From Pseudonocardia sp. TRM90224 (GTDB lineage: Bacteria; Actinomycetota; Actinomycetes; Mycobacteriales; Pseudonocardiaceae), in contig NZ_JAJGSX010000039.1 in NCBI RefSeq assembly GCF_021245725.1, forward strand, positions 18,962 through 82,961: DNA of 64,000 nucleotides. Direction: 5' to 3'. Within the stretch, counting starts at the first letter, position 1. Every line of letters begins with the position of its first letter. The position numbers and the translations under genes are program-made. Below, piece by piece: positions 16,630 to 24,851 of the stretch. The notes under the pieces were generated by a model. That model made no database searches. It had not been told where the DNA came from and saw only the letters and a program-made list of their open reading frames with translations.

Positions 16630-17589
16630 TTGCAACTCTCGCTGGATCTCAGCGATGTCCCGGCCGAGGACCGGTTGGCCGTCTGGCGGTCGGCAGCCGA
16701 GGCCTCCTTCGTCCCGGTGGAGATCGTCGCCGGCGACGACGGCCTGTCGAGCGCAACGCTGCACAGCCACGATGTCGGGGACGTGCGGGTGTGCGACGTC
16801 CGGGCCGGCGCGGGCCGGGTGGTGCGCAACCGCCGGCTGACCGGCGACTCGTCCGAGGACTACGTGATCGTCGCTGTGCAGCGGAGCGGGTCGGGCCGGG
16901 TGGTGCAGGACGGGCGCGACGCGGTGCTGTCACCCGGGGACGTCGTCTGCTACCGGACGACCCGGCCGTACGAGCTGCTCTACGGCGGGCCGTTCTGGCA
17001 GTCGCTGGTCAGGATCCCGCGTGCGCTGCTCGCGTCCCCCGACGCGGTGCTCGCCGATGCGACGGCCAACCCGATCCCAGCCGGCAGCGGGGTCGGCCGG
17101 CTGCTGGTGCCCCTGCTGTCCGGCCTCGCCGAGGACGCGGCGAACTTCGCGGGTCGACCTGGCGAGCACGAGCTCGCCAACGCGGTGGTCGAGCTCTTCG
17201 GTGCGGCTGTCGTCGAGCGCCGCGCAGGTCGCAAGAACGGTCCGCAGAACGCGCGGGAGGTGTTGCGAGCTCGCATCCGGAATTTCCTCGAGAATCGGCT
17301 CGGCGACCCCGACCTCAGCCCGCGCAACGTGGCCGCCGAGCACAACATCTCGGTGCGACACCTCCACAAGCTCTTCTCGGAGGTCGGCACGACGTTCGGG
17401 GGTGCGCTGCGCGACGTCCGCCTGCGGGCCGCCGGTCGCGAATTGCATCGGCCGGGCGCTGCACATTGGACGATCGAGGCGGTGGCCCGGCGCTGCGGTT
17501 TCGCCGACGTCTCCTATTTCAGCAGGTTGTTCACCCGCGCCTACGGGGTCAGCCCGCGCCAGTGGCGAGCCCGGACGTCGGACGAATAG
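16630..17589 (+). CDS. AraC/XylS-family transcriptional regulator, 319 aa
   Basis: TTG 16630 is used because an in-frame stop lies at 16600 and GGAG precedes it at 16619-16622. An N-terminal cupin-like sensory domain (about 1-190; GSGRVVQDGRDAVLSPGDVV) precedes a double HTH. The first helix pair is LSPRNVAAEHNISVRHLHKLF and the second is WTIEAVARRCGFADVSYFSR, ending YGVSPRQWRA, the standard AraC signature. It diverges from the nitrilase gene, which it probably activates on binding a nitrile-derived inducer (inference from position). Confidence 0.88.
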   Translation: MQLSLDLSDVPAEDRLAVWRSAAEASFVPVEIVAGDDGLSSATLHSHDVGDVRVCDVRAGAGRVVRNRRLTGDSSEDYVIVAVQRSGSGRVVQDGRDAVLSPGDVVCYRTTRPYELLYGGPFWQSLVRIPRALLASPDAVLADATANPIPAGSGVGRLLVPLLSGLAEDAANFAGRPGEHELANAVVELFGAAVVERRAGRKNGPQNAREVLRARIRNFLENRLGDPDLSPRNVAAEHNISVRHLHKLFSEVGTTFGGALRDVRLRAAGRELHRPGAAHWTIEAVARRCGFADVSYFSRLFTRAYGVSPRQWRARTSDE

Positions 17590-17839
17590 TCCTTTCGGGT
17601 CCGATGGCGACCGATGTGGACGGACCGGCCGGGCCGGTGGGTCGAATCCGGGGCCGGACTGCAGGTGCGCCAGCACTTGCGTCGCATGGTAGGAACCTTC
17701 CGCGATCGGTTCCGCGGCAGCACCGAGGGGGTGGAGCGAGGGCTGGTGTCGAGGGCTGATGCCGTTCCCCAATCGTCGTATCTGCCTTGTCGGCGGGGTC
17801 GACACTTTTCGCCGAATGTCACTCAGGAGTTCGTGAACC

Positions 17840-20221
17840 GTGCGTCGAGAAAGCAACAAGAACGCCTCCGCCCATCCGCACGACAAGGTGGTCCGCAAGC
17901 GGCTGACGTTGGTGGTCCTCATCCCCAGCGTGACGTTGTTGGTGCTCTGGGGCGTGGCGTCGTCGTTCTTCGTCCTCAATGGTGTTTACGTGAGGGCGGT
18001 CGCGGCGTCGGTGCGGCAGGTGTCGATCCCCGCTGTCACCGCGCTCGCCGCTTTTCAGGAGGAGCGCCGGCACGTCCTGCAGTACCTGGACAATCCCGCG
18101 TTGGACCAGCGTGAGCTGACGGCCCGGTGGACGCTGACGGACCAGCGGCTCGCGACGCTCGAGACGGCGTTCGACTCGACGATCGCCTACGCGCCGAACG
18201 AGATCGCGGTCAAGATGACCGCGTTGAAGGGCCAGTTCGACTACCTGACGGTGCTGCGGTTCCAGATCAGCACACGCGGCATCGACCGCGCGCAGGTGAG
18301 CTCCTACTACGACGGGGTGCTGGACACGGCGTCGAACCTGTTCGACACCCAGGCCCGGGTGGTACCCGACGCGCAGGCCGCGATGGGCGGTCTCACCGCG
18401 GTCGCGGTCTTCCGCTCTGCGGAGTTGATGTCGCGCGAGAGTTCGCTGGTGTCGTCGGCGTTGGCGGCCGGGGTGTTCGTCCCGGAGTCCTTCGTCCGGT
18501 ACACCCAGCTGCTCGGCTTCTACCGCACGCAGCTGGCGCAGGTCGCGCCGTTCCTCGAGCCCGAGGTCCGCGCCGACTACGAGGCGCTGACCACCAGCGC
18601 GACCTGGCAGCAGCTCGCCGGCGCGGAGGATGCGCTGGTCCGCCACGGTGCGTGGGTGGACCCCGAGCGGGAGCCCGCACCGGTGGCTGCGGCCGACTGG
18701 CAGCGCCTCACCGCCGACGTCGCCGATCGGCTCAACGGCCTCGCCATCAAGCAGGCCGACAAGGTCTCCGCCGCCGCTCTCGCCTCCGGCGACCGGCAGT
18801 TGCTGAACGCGGTCATCGGCAGCATCGTGGCGCTGCTCGCCTCGGTGATCGCGATCCTGCTCGCGGTGCGGGTGTCCCGCTCGCTCGTCGACCGCACGTC
18901 GGTGATGGCGCGGCTGGCCCGGTTGCGAGACGACGCGCTCGACCTCGCCCGCAACCGGTTGCCGAGCATCGTGCAACGGCTCAAGAGCGGCGAACCCGTC
19001 GATCTGGACGACGAGCTCCCCAGGCTGGACCACGGTGAGGACGAGATCGGTCAGGTCGCCGATGCGTTCAACGCCGCGCAGGAGGCTGCGGTCAACGCTG
19101 CCGTGAGCGAGGCTAAGGCCCGCAGCGGGTTGAACAACGTGTTCCTCGGCATCGCGCACCGCAACCAGGTCCTGGTTCACGAGCAGCTGCGGCTCATCGA
19201 CGAGCTGGAGAGCAGGGAGGGCGACTCGACGCAGCTCGCCTCGTTGTTCCGGCTCGACCACCTCTCCGCGCGTGCCCGCCGAACCACGGAGAACCTGATC
19301 ATCCTCGGTGGTGGGCAGCCCGGCCGCCGCTGGCGCAAGCCGGTCGCGCTGATGGAGGTGCTGCGTGCGGCGGTGTCGGAGACCGAGGAGTACGCCCGGG
19401 TCCGGGTCGAGCAGATCCCGGACGTCGCGATCGTCGGGGCCGTGGTGGCCGACGTGGTGCACATGGTCGCCGAGCTGGTCGACAACGCGACCTCGTTCTC
19501 GCCGCCCGGCGCGCCGGTCGAGGTGACGGGCCGCGCGGTCGCACGCGGTGTTGCGGTCGAGGTCTCGGACCAGGGGCTCGGCATGAAGGACGACGTCCGC
19601 CAGGAGGCCAACCAGATGATGGCCGCCCCGCCCGAGTTCGATGCGATGGCGCTGCGGGCCGACGCCACCCTGGGCCTGTTCGTGATCGCGCGCCTGTCGG
19701 CCAGGCTCGGCACCACCGTCACCTTCGACCCGTCGCGGCTGGGAGGGCTGCGGGTGACGGTGCTCATCCCTTCGCAGCACCTGTCCGCCGCCCAGCCCGT
19801 GGAGCCGGCCGACGAGGTCGACAACGGGAGCACCGCGTTGACCCCGCCCGCAGCTTGGGCTGCTCTGGACACCCGCTCGGCGACGTCGACGGCCCGACTT
19901 CCGGAACAGGTCGCCGACCGGCCGCGACCGCGACCGCGCCCCGCCCCGGCGCCGACACCGGCAATGGCGCGAGCCGAATCCGTGCCCGCCGTCGCGCCCA
20001 GGGCGACGCGCGCCGACGGTCCTGCCGCGCCGGCACTCGTACCCAGCGACGACCGGCCGAGGTTGCCGCAGCGCAAGCCCCAACAACACTTGGCCGCCGA
20101 GCTCCGGGAGGAGCCCGAGGACGGCCTTGCCGAGGCTCCCGCGGGAGAGCGGACGGCGCATTCCTTGGCGGCGTTCCACAAGGGCACCCGCCTGGGTCGG
20201 GAGGAGCGCCGTGATGTCTAG
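17840..20221 (+). CDS. cvnA: conservon sensor kinase-like protein CvnA, 793 aa
   Basis: GTG 17840 follows CAGGAGTTCGTGAACC. It has a transmembrane segment at ~22-44, then an extracellular nitrate/nitrite-sensing (NIT-like) helical domain (FQEERRHVLQYLDNP near 70). A second transmembrane helix at ~320-340 leads to a HAMP region and a coiled helical part. The HATPase domain has ELVDNATSFSPPGAPVEV and VSDQGLGMK. There is no clear phosphoacceptor His box, as in other CvnA proteins, and the C-terminal ~150 residues are Pro/Arg-rich. It heads a four-gene conservon that works as a membrane-associated, heterotrimeric-G-protein-like complex in streptomycetes. Confidence 0.9.
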   Translation: MRRESNKNASAHPHDKVVRKRLTLVVLIPSVTLLVLWGVASSFFVLNGVYVRAVAASVRQVSIPAVTALAAFQEERRHVLQYLDNPALDQRELTARWTLTDQRLATLETAFDSTIAYAPNEIAVKMTALKGQFDYLTVLRFQISTRGIDRAQVSSYYDGVLDTASNLFDTQARVVPDAQAAMGGLTAVAVFRSAELMSRESSLVSSALAAGVFVPESFVRYTQLLGFYRTQLAQVAPFLEPEVRADYEALTTSATWQQLAGAEDALVRHGAWVDPEREPAPVAAADWQRLTADVADRLNGLAIKQADKVSAAALASGDRQLLNAVIGSIVALLASVIAILLAVRVSRSLVDRTSVMARLARLRDDALDLARNRLPSIVQRLKSGEPVDLDDELPRLDHGEDEIGQVADAFNAAQEAAVNAAVSEAKARSGLNNVFLGIAHRNQVLVHEQLRLIDELESREGDSTQLASLFRLDHLSARARRTTENLIILGGGQPGRRWRKPVALMEVLRAAVSETEEYARVRVEQIPDVAIVGAVVADVVHMVAELVDNATSFSPPGAPVEVTGRAVARGVAVEVSDQGLGMKDDVRQEANQMMAAPPEFDAMALRADATLGLFVIARLSARLGTTVTFDPSRLGGLRVTVLIPSQHLSAAQPVEPADEVDNGSTALTPPAAWAALDTRSATSTARLPEQVADRPRPRPRPAPAPTPAMARAESVPAVAPRATRADGPAAPALVPSDDRPRLPQRKPQQHLAAELREEPEDGLAEAPAGERTAHSLAAFHKGTRLGREERRDV

Positions 20222-20282
20222 GAGCGCCTAGTTCACGACCGGTCACAGGAAAGTGCACACAGGAAGCCAAGGGAACCCTCGC

Positions 20283-20708
20283 ATGAACGACCGCAGGAAC
20301 GTCACGCCCGATCTCAACTGGCTGCTGGACGACGTCGTGAACCGTGCCGCCGGCGCGCAGGGCGCCATCGTGCTGTCCGCCGACGGACTGCAAATGGGCA
20401 GGTCCGCCGGTATGAGCCGGGACGACTCCGACTACCTGGCCGCGACTGCTTCCAGCTTGCAGAGCCTTGCCAAGAACGCGAGCCGCCATTTCTCCCGCGG
20501 TCAGGTGCTGCAGAACATGATCGAGATGGAGCGCGGGTACCTATTCGTCCTGGCGGCCGGCCGCGGGGCCTGCCTCGCGCTGCTGGCGGAGGACAGCGTG
20601 AACGTCGAGATGATCGCTTACCAGATGAACCGGCTGGTCAAGCAGGTGGGTGACTACTTGGAGGTCGCTCCGCGTGATGCCCGACCGCCGGTTCCGGAAG
20701 CCACATGA
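20283..20708 (+). CDS. cvnB: roadblock/LC7-domain protein CvnB, 141 aa
   Basis: ATG 20283 (MNDRRNVTPDLNWLLDDVV) is preferred over a GTG 30 bases earlier because conservon CvnB proteins begin this way. The fold is a single roadblock/LC7 domain: GAQGAIVLSADGLQMGRS near residues 24-41, then ASSLQSLAKNASRHF, and the final strand VNVEMIAYQMNRLVKQVGDYL. Roadblock proteins act as GTPase-activating or regulatory partners of small GTPases, here CvnD. Its stop overlaps the CvnC start (ATGA). Confidence 0.92.
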   Translation: MNDRRNVTPDLNWLLDDVVNRAAGAQGAIVLSADGLQMGRSAGMSRDDSDYLAATASSLQSLAKNASRHFSRGQVLQNMIEMERGYLFVLAAGRGACLALLAEDSVNVEMIAYQMNRLVKQVGDYLEVAPRDARPPVPEAT

Positions 20709-21076
20709 GCGGTGACGACGGCTGGTACGACGAATCAGCCGGTCCATTGGTGCGGCCGTACACGATCACCAATGGCCGTACACCGACCGATGACGCGCAG
20801 CTCGATCTCTCCACCCAGGTGATGGCGCTGCGCTCGGAGCTGGTGCCGGCGGGACTGGGCCCCGAGCACGTCACGGTTCTGCACGAATGCCTCTCGCCGG
20901 TTTCCCTCGCCGAGATCGCGGCGCACATGAAGCTCCCGCTCGGGGTCGTCCGGGTTTTGTGCGGCGACCTCATCGAATGGGGTCTGGTCATCACGCGGTC
21001 CCCTTCCGACCGTCCGGCGGAGCAGCCGGACCTCGAAATACTCCAGGCGGTTCTCGATGGCCTCATCAACTACTGA
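20705..21076 (+). CDS. cvnC: DUF742 protein CvnC, 123 aa
   Basis: The ATG overlaps the CvnB stop by 4 bases. The sequence is a typical DUF742 winged-helix-like protein: VRPYTITNGRTPTD near the N-terminus, LSPVSLAEIAAHMKLPLGVVRVLCGDL in the middle, and a short end. It is the third component of the conservon and overlaps cvnD by 20 bases, indicating translational coupling. Its biochemical role is unknown. Confidence 0.92.
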   Translation: MSGDDGWYDESAGPLVRPYTITNGRTPTDDAQLDLSTQVMALRSELVPAGLGPEHVTVLHECLSPVSLAEIAAHMKLPLGVVRVLCGDLIEWGLVITRSPSDRPAEQPDLEILQAVLDGLINY

Positions 21077-21647
21077 CCACCCGGAGGCGGGTTTCGTCCC
21101 CACCCCGGTCAAGATCATCATCGCGGGCGGGTTCGGTGCGGGGAAGACCACCATGGTCGGCTCGGTGAGCGAGATCCCGCCGCTGACCACCGAGGAGGTG
21201 CTCACCGAGGCCAGTGCGGGTGTCGACGACCTGTCCGGTGTCGAGCGGAAGAACACGACGACGGTCGCGCTCGACTTCGGCCGGATCAGGATCTCGCCGC
21301 GGCACGTGCTCTACCTGTTCGGCACGCCGGGGCAGACGCGGTTCTGGTTCATGTGGAACGACCTGGCGCGCGGCGCGATCGGGAGCATCGTGCTCGTCGA
21401 CACCCGCCGGCTGGACGCCAGCTTCGCGGCGATCGATTTCTTCGAGCGCCGCGCCATCCCCTTCGTCATCATGGTGAACTGCTTCGACAACGCACCGCGC
21501 TACACCGTCGGCGAGGTCCGCGCCGCCTTGGCCATCCCCGATCGGGTGCCGGTCCTGTTGGGCGACGCCCGTGACCGGGACTCGAGCAAACTCGCGTTGG
21601 TCCGGCTGGTGCGGCACGCGATAGCGATGCTGCCGATGCCGGCCTGA
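21057..21647 (+). CDS. cvnD: conservon small GTPase CvnD, 196 aa
   Basis: The P-loop is GGFGAGKTT at residues 24-32. The switch region includes KNTTTVALDFGRI, and the G3-like motif is FGTPGQTRFWFMW. The base-recognition motif is VNCFDN instead of NKxD, which is the norm in CvnD/MglA-like GTPases. With CvnA-C it should form the membrane signalling complex. The stop is six bases from the stop of a convergent Cys-rich peptide gene. Confidence 0.92.
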   Translation: MASSTTDHPEAGFVPTPVKIIIAGGFGAGKTTMVGSVSEIPPLTTEEVLTEASAGVDDLSGVERKNTTTVALDFGRIRISPRHVLYLFGTPGQTRFWFMWNDLARGAIGSIVLVDTRRLDASFAAIDFFERRAIPFVIMVNCFDNAPRYTVGEVRAALAIPDRVPVLLGDARDRDSSKLALVRLVRHAIAMLPMPA

Positions 21648-21652
21648 TCGGG

Positions 21653-21883
21653 CTACCTGCAGCTGGAGCAGCCGGCCGTGTACTGGCAATCGGTGCACGG
21701 GCCGCAGATCACGGGCTGGCCCATCCCGCCCGAACACCAGCGATAGCAGATCTGGTGGCATTCGCAGAAGCAGTAGAACCTGGCCCCGCCGGCCGCGGCT
21801 GCGCGAACCTGCGGGACGAACTGGCCGAGAAGCCGATCCCCCCAGCGCTCGATGAGGTCAGTGGCCTTGTGCGTCACGGTCAT
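21653..21883 (-). CDS. Cys-rich leader-type small peptide A, 76 aa
   Basis: ATG 21883 follows GGCGGAGGAGCAGTCG. The first ~34 residues form an amphipathic helix (ATDLIERWGDRLLGQFVPQV) ending VPQVRAAAAGG. The remaining ~40 residues contain 11 cysteines in tight groups (YCFCECHQICYRWC, ICGPCTDCQ, GCSSCR). The same design (helix, VPQ-like motif, Ala-rich boundary, Cys-rich tail) appears in peptides B (24545), C (55474) and D (57282). It has no classical signal peptide. It could be a modified-peptide precursor, a metal binder or a disulfide-rich toxin; no modifying enzyme is adjacent. Confidence 0.7.
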   Translation of the reverse strand: MTVTHKATDLIERWGDRLLGQFVPQVRAAAAGGARFYCFCECHQICYRWCSGGMGQPVICGPCTDCQYTAGCSSCR

Positions 21884-22026
21884 CGACTGCTCCTCCGCCG
21901 AAAGGCTGCCAGCTCGGGAACCATCGACCGGAGCGCCTTGCGGCGTCAACGACGATGGCAGGATCGGAGGGGAATTCGGCAGCTCTGTCGTGCCGAACTG
22001 TCGGTGCGCTCTGCGACCGTCGCCTC

Positions 22027-22743
22027 ATGGAGCTGCACGGACTGCGCGCGCTGGTGACCGGCGCCGGCACCGGGATCGGGCGCGCGATAGCCGAGCGGGT
22101 CGCGGCTGACGGCGCGATCGTGCACGTCAGCGACGTCGACGCGGCCGGTGCGGCCGAGACGGTGCGTCGCGTGCGTGCGGCCGGTGGCCGCGCCGAGCCG
22201 CGCATCGCCGACCTCCTCGTGCCGGCCGAGCTCGCCGCGCTGGCCGCCGAGCCCGTCGACCTGCTGGTGAACAACGCCGGCGGCGGCGGGCACATCCCGC
22301 CGAGCTATCCGAACGCTCCGCCTGCGGAGTGGAGCGCCACGCTGGAGCTCAACCTGCGGGTGCCGCTGCTGCTCGCCCAGCTCTGCGGCGCCCGGGCCGT
22401 CGTCTCGATCGCCTCGATCGCCGGCCTGGGCACGGATGCCTACGCCGGGGTGGAGTACGCAGCCGCCAAGGCGGGGCTGATCCGCGCGACCACGAGCTTG
22501 CGCGGGTTCACGCCCCGGTACTCCTGCGTGGTGCCCGACTGGGTCGAGACCGAGCGGGCGCGGCGCGAGCTGGCTGCCATGCCGGCCGCCCAGCGGGCCG
22601 CGGAGCTGCCGCTGGTACCGCTGGCTCTGCTGGCCGAGCAGGTCGTCGGCCTGCTGCGCGACGACACCGCCGCCGGCCGCGTGGTCGTCCTGGACCGGGG
22701 CGAACCACCGCGCGACCTCGACGCACCGCGCGTCGTCACCTGA
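22027..22743 (+). CDS. short-chain dehydrogenase/reductase, 238 aa
   Basis: ATG 22027 starts MELHGLRALVTG. Classical SDR features are in place: TGAGTGIG at 11-18, DVD after the second strand (NADH-type acidic residue), VNNAG at 81-85, a catalytic Ser in SIASIAG (127-133), and YAAAK (Tyr144, Lys148). The C-terminal part is short and Ala-rich. It uses NAD(P)(H) to interconvert an alcohol and a ketone; substrate unknown. The gene stands alone, with a strong palindrome after its stop. Confidence 0.88.
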   Translation: MELHGLRALVTGAGTGIGRAIAERVAADGAIVHVSDVDAAGAAETVRRVRAAGGRAEPRIADLLVPAELAALAAEPVDLLVNNAGGGGHIPPSYPNAPPAEWSATLELNLRVPLLLAQLCGARAVVSIASIAGLGTDAYAGVEYAAAKAGLIRATTSLRGFTPRYSCVVPDWVETERARRELAAMPAAQRAAELPLVPLALLAEQVVGLLRDDTAAGRVVVLDRGEPPRDLDAPRVVT

Positions 22744-22763
22744 ACTCCTCCAGTTCCGCGGCC

Positions 22764-22838
22764 GGAAACCTCCCCACCGTGTTGGGCACTTGCGCGCCGA
22801 ATCGGCGCGCGTCCAACCAAAACGGTGGGGAGGTTTCC
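22764..22838. terminator. large palindrome between convergent genes
   Basis: GGAAACCTCCCCACCGT at 22764-22780 pairs perfectly with 22822-22838. Nested arms TTGG/CCAA and GCGCGCCGA/TCGGCGCGC make a long three-part stem. It lies between the SDR and DUF899 gene stops and overlaps the last bases before the DUF899 stop, so it probably terminates both. Confidence 0.7.
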
Positions 22839-22839
22839 A

Positions 22840-23571
22840 TCAGGTCGCGTTTCCGGTCAGGTCGTCGGAGCGGCCCGCCTCGATCCGCGACCACTGCGCG
22901 ATGGGCCGCCCGTTGACCCGCGTGTGCTCCACCATGTTCTTTGGCCAGCCCTCGGGCGAGTCCTCCCACGGCTCCCGGCGCCCGTACACGGTCAGATCCA
23001 TCATCGAGTAGTTGATGTCCTGCACCTCGACGCCGCGGTTCGTCGTCCAGTAGGTCTCGAACACCCGATCGCCGTCGCGCAGGTAGCAGACGATGTGCAT
23101 CATCCCGATCGTCCGCCCGACGAGCAGGGTCTCCAGGGAGTCCTTCGCGGAGTACCACGGCATCGTCCAGCCCATGAAGTCGTGGTAGCGGATGCTCTCG
23201 TCGTAGGGCCCCTGGCAGAACACCGCGAAGGTCACGTCGCGGGAGTGCAGGTACGACAGCTCTCCCATCTGAGTGTTGTTCCACGTGCAGCCCTCGCACT
23301 GCTGGGACGCGGGCTGCCCCGGGTGCCACATGAAGTAGTAGGTGATCAGCTGCTGGCGCCCCTCGAACGCGTCGAGCAGGGTCGTGGGCCCGTCCGGCCC
23401 GATCAGCTGCGTGGTGGCGTCCACCTCGACCATCGGCAGTCGTCGCCGGGCCGCCGAGATGACATCACCGGCGCGCGTGTGCGCCCGCTCCCGGACCCGC
23501 AGCGCGTCGAGCTCGGCCTGGAACGCATCCCGGTCGACGACCGGGGGCATGCTCATCGACTCGTTCGTCAT
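22840..23571 (-). CDS. DUF899 thioredoxin-like protein 1, 243 aa
   Basis: ATG 23571 follows TTCAGGAGGCCGAC. It shows the DUF899 pattern: LLDAFEGRQQLITYYFMW (~65-82), a CxxC pair CEGC at 92-95, SRDVTFAVFCQGP, MGWTMPWYSAKDS and YGRREPWEDSPEGWP near the end. DUF899 proteins have a thioredoxin-like fold and are predicted dithiol-disulfide oxidoreductases acting in the cytosol. The gene has its own promoter overlapped by two matching operators (23595-23635). A paralogue is at 54702-55382. The substrate is unknown. Confidence 0.85.
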   Translation of the reverse strand: MTNESMSMPPVVDRDAFQAELDALRVRERAHTRAGDVISAARRRLPMVEVDATTQLIGPDGPTTLLDAFEGRQQLITYYFMWHPGQPASQQCEGCTWNNTQMGELSYLHSRDVTFAVFCQGPYDESIRYHDFMGWTMPWYSAKDSLETLLVGRTIGMMHIVCYLRDGDRVFETYWTTNRGVEVQDINYSMMDLTVYGRREPWEDSPEGWPKNMVEHTRVNGRPIAQWSRIEAGRSDDLTGNAT

Positions 23572-23594
23572 GTCGGCCTCCTGAAGTAGGTACT

Positions 23595-23640
23595 GCAACT
23601 CAGCGGTTGCCACACTATCGCAACCTCTGAGTTGCGTCAA
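23595..23640 (-). promoter_or_regulatory. promoter with two GCAAC-N6-GTTGC operators for the DUF899 gene
   Basis: On the minus strand TTGACG (23640-23635), a 17-base spacer and TAGTGT (23617-23612) form a sigma70-like promoter. Two 16-bp palindromes, GCAACCTCTGAGTTGC at 23620-23635 and GCAACTCAGCGGTTGC at 23595-23610, flank the -10 box with centres 25 bases apart. The sites are also inverted copies of each other. This looks like a repressor site for a dimeric regulator; the regulator is not identified. Confidence 0.65.
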
Positions 23641-23689
23641 CGCCAACCGTGATGGGGCAGCGGCACCGCTCGGTTCGCGGGAAATCGAA

Positions 23690-24105
23690 ATGCGCCGGTC
23701 GAGATCGGCGCAAGGCCGGCAGTACGCGCAGATCACCTTCATCGACGCCGCGGTCCGGCTGTGGCGCGACAGCGGTCGCACCGTCGACTGGGCGGTGATG
23801 GGTGACGCGGCGGCGCTGGACCGGATGGTCCGCAGGAACCTGCCGCCCGGGCACCGTGGGGTGTCCCGGGAGCTGGTGCAGCAGCAGTTCCGGTTCTGGG
23901 GGCAGTACTTCGCCGAGGAGGAGATGGCCGCGGTGAAGCTGATGACCGATCGCTACCGCACCGAGGACCCGTCGGCCGCGTTGGGGCTCGACGAGGCGCT
24001 GCGGCGGGTCACGATCCCGACTTCGCGGCGCTCCCGAACTACCGCAAGCTCGTCGACGAGTACAACGAACGAAATCCGGACCGGGCGGTCGCGCACCTCC
24101 ATTGA
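23690..24105 (+). pseudogene. unrecognised protein, frameshifted and probably truncated
   Basis: From 23690 the frame reads as a well-formed protein (YAQITFIDAAVRLWRDSG, DWAVMGDAAALDRMVRRNL, FRFWGQYFAEEEMAAVKLM). Around 24002-24010 it breaks. The downstream frame carries AGHDPDFAALPNYRKLV and ends NPDRAVAHLH at 24105. A single G missing from CTGCGG(G)CGG would restore one protein of ~138 residues. The N-terminus begins abruptly without a ribosome site, close to the DUF899 promoter. I do not recognise the family. Confidence 0.5.
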
Positions 24106-24171
24106 GGAATGCGTGACAATACATTCGCAATTCGGTGGCCCGCCGCGGCCTGGCTCCTTAGCCTTCGTGGC

Positions 24172-24375
24172 ATGACCAGGACGAACCTTCGAGTACAGGT
24201 CGATCTGCGGTCGGGCGACCGGTTCCGCACATGCTGGGTGGAGCCGCGCGTGAAGGTCGGGGATCGCATCACGCTGCGGAACTCGAACGATCCGCAGGAG
24301 CTGTGGGACGTCCTGCGCGTCGGTGCGCCGGTCGACGCGGGCAGCATCCGCCGCGGCTGGGACAACGACATCTGA
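24172..24375 (+). CDS. small conserved hypothetical protein, 67 aa
   Basis: ATG 24172 gives a beta-rich 67-residue protein (VQVDLRSGDRFRTCWVEPRVKVGDRITLRN, ending GSIRRGWDNDI). Short proteins of this style, with a WVEPRVKVGDxITL core, occur in other actinobacteria without assigned function. No ribosome site is obvious, so it may be leaderless or translated poorly. It has no signal peptide or membrane segment. Confidence 0.5.
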   Translation: MTRTNLRVQVDLRSGDRFRTCWVEPRVKVGDRITLRNSNDPQELWDVLRVGAPVDAGSIRRGWDNDI

Positions 24376-24410
24376 CGCCGGGCGCCGCAGGCCCCGCGAG
24401 CCGCCGGACG

Positions 24411-24470
24411 CCACATGGAACCTTGTGGCGGTCGTACGACGATGAAAGTCGACCACAGAGTTCCATGTGG
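24411..24470. repeat. CCACATGGAACC palindrome, copy 2
   Basis: CCACATGGAACCTTGTGG at 24411-24428 pairs with CCACAGAGTTCCATGTGG at 24453-24470, with two mismatches. It is the same family as 15150-15209. Confidence 0.8.
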
Positions 24471-24500
24471 CGCCGGGAGGCCGCTGGCTCAGTGTGAGCC

Positions 24501-24556
24501 CAGCAGTGCCCGATTCAGCAGTTCCCGATTCAGCAGTTCCCGATTCAGCAGTGCGG
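24501..24556. repeat. 15-bp tandem repeat across the end of peptide gene B
   Basis: Three units of CAGCAGT(G/T)CCCGATT in a row (24501-24545) plus a partial fourth. On the minus strand each unit contains TGCTGA, the last Cys codon and stop of peptide B. Confidence 0.85.
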
Positions 24557-24751
24557 AGTCTTCCGGTAGCAGCCCCACTGGCGGACGACGTTGTTGCACA
24601 TCTGCTCCCAGCAGCACCAGATCTCCGCGTAGGAGGCGTCGCCTTCGCAGCGGCACTGCTTCTCGGCGGGCGTGCAGGCCGCGTGTGCCTCGGCCTGCGG
24701 GACCAGAACCGCCAGCAGCTTGTCGCTCGCGGTGCGGACCATCTTCAACAC
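24545..24751 (-). CDS. Cys-rich leader-type small peptide B, 68 aa
   Basis: GTG 24751 follows GGAGACGAC at good spacing. The helix MVRTASDKLLAVLVPQAEA is followed by HAAC and then a Cys-rich tail with eight cysteines (KQCRCEG, WCCWEQMC, WGCYRKTPHC). The VPQ plus Ala boundary lines up with peptides A, C and D. The last Cys codon and stop lie in a 15-bp tandem repeat, so slippage there could duplicate or lose the end. It lies about 1 kb from the DUF899 gene and 100 bases from the MFS exporter stop, on the same strand as both. Confidence 0.7.
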   Translation of the reverse strand: MLKMVRTASDKLLAVLVPQAEAHAACTPAEKQCRCEGDASYAEIWCCWEQMCNNVVRQWGCYRKTPHC

Positions 24752-24851
24752 GTCGTCTCCAACCTCGCCGGACCCTCCGGCGTGGCTGGGAGTTTAGGAA
24801 GCGGCGGTGGCACCGACCGCACTTTTCGATCTTCTCCGAACCCCGGAACCG

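Noticed and set aside
17819..20179. Long open frame on the minus strand opposite cvnA
   Set aside because: High GC leaves few stop codons in antisense frames; the sequence is Arg/His/Gly-rich without motifs, while the plus strand encodes a clear CvnA.
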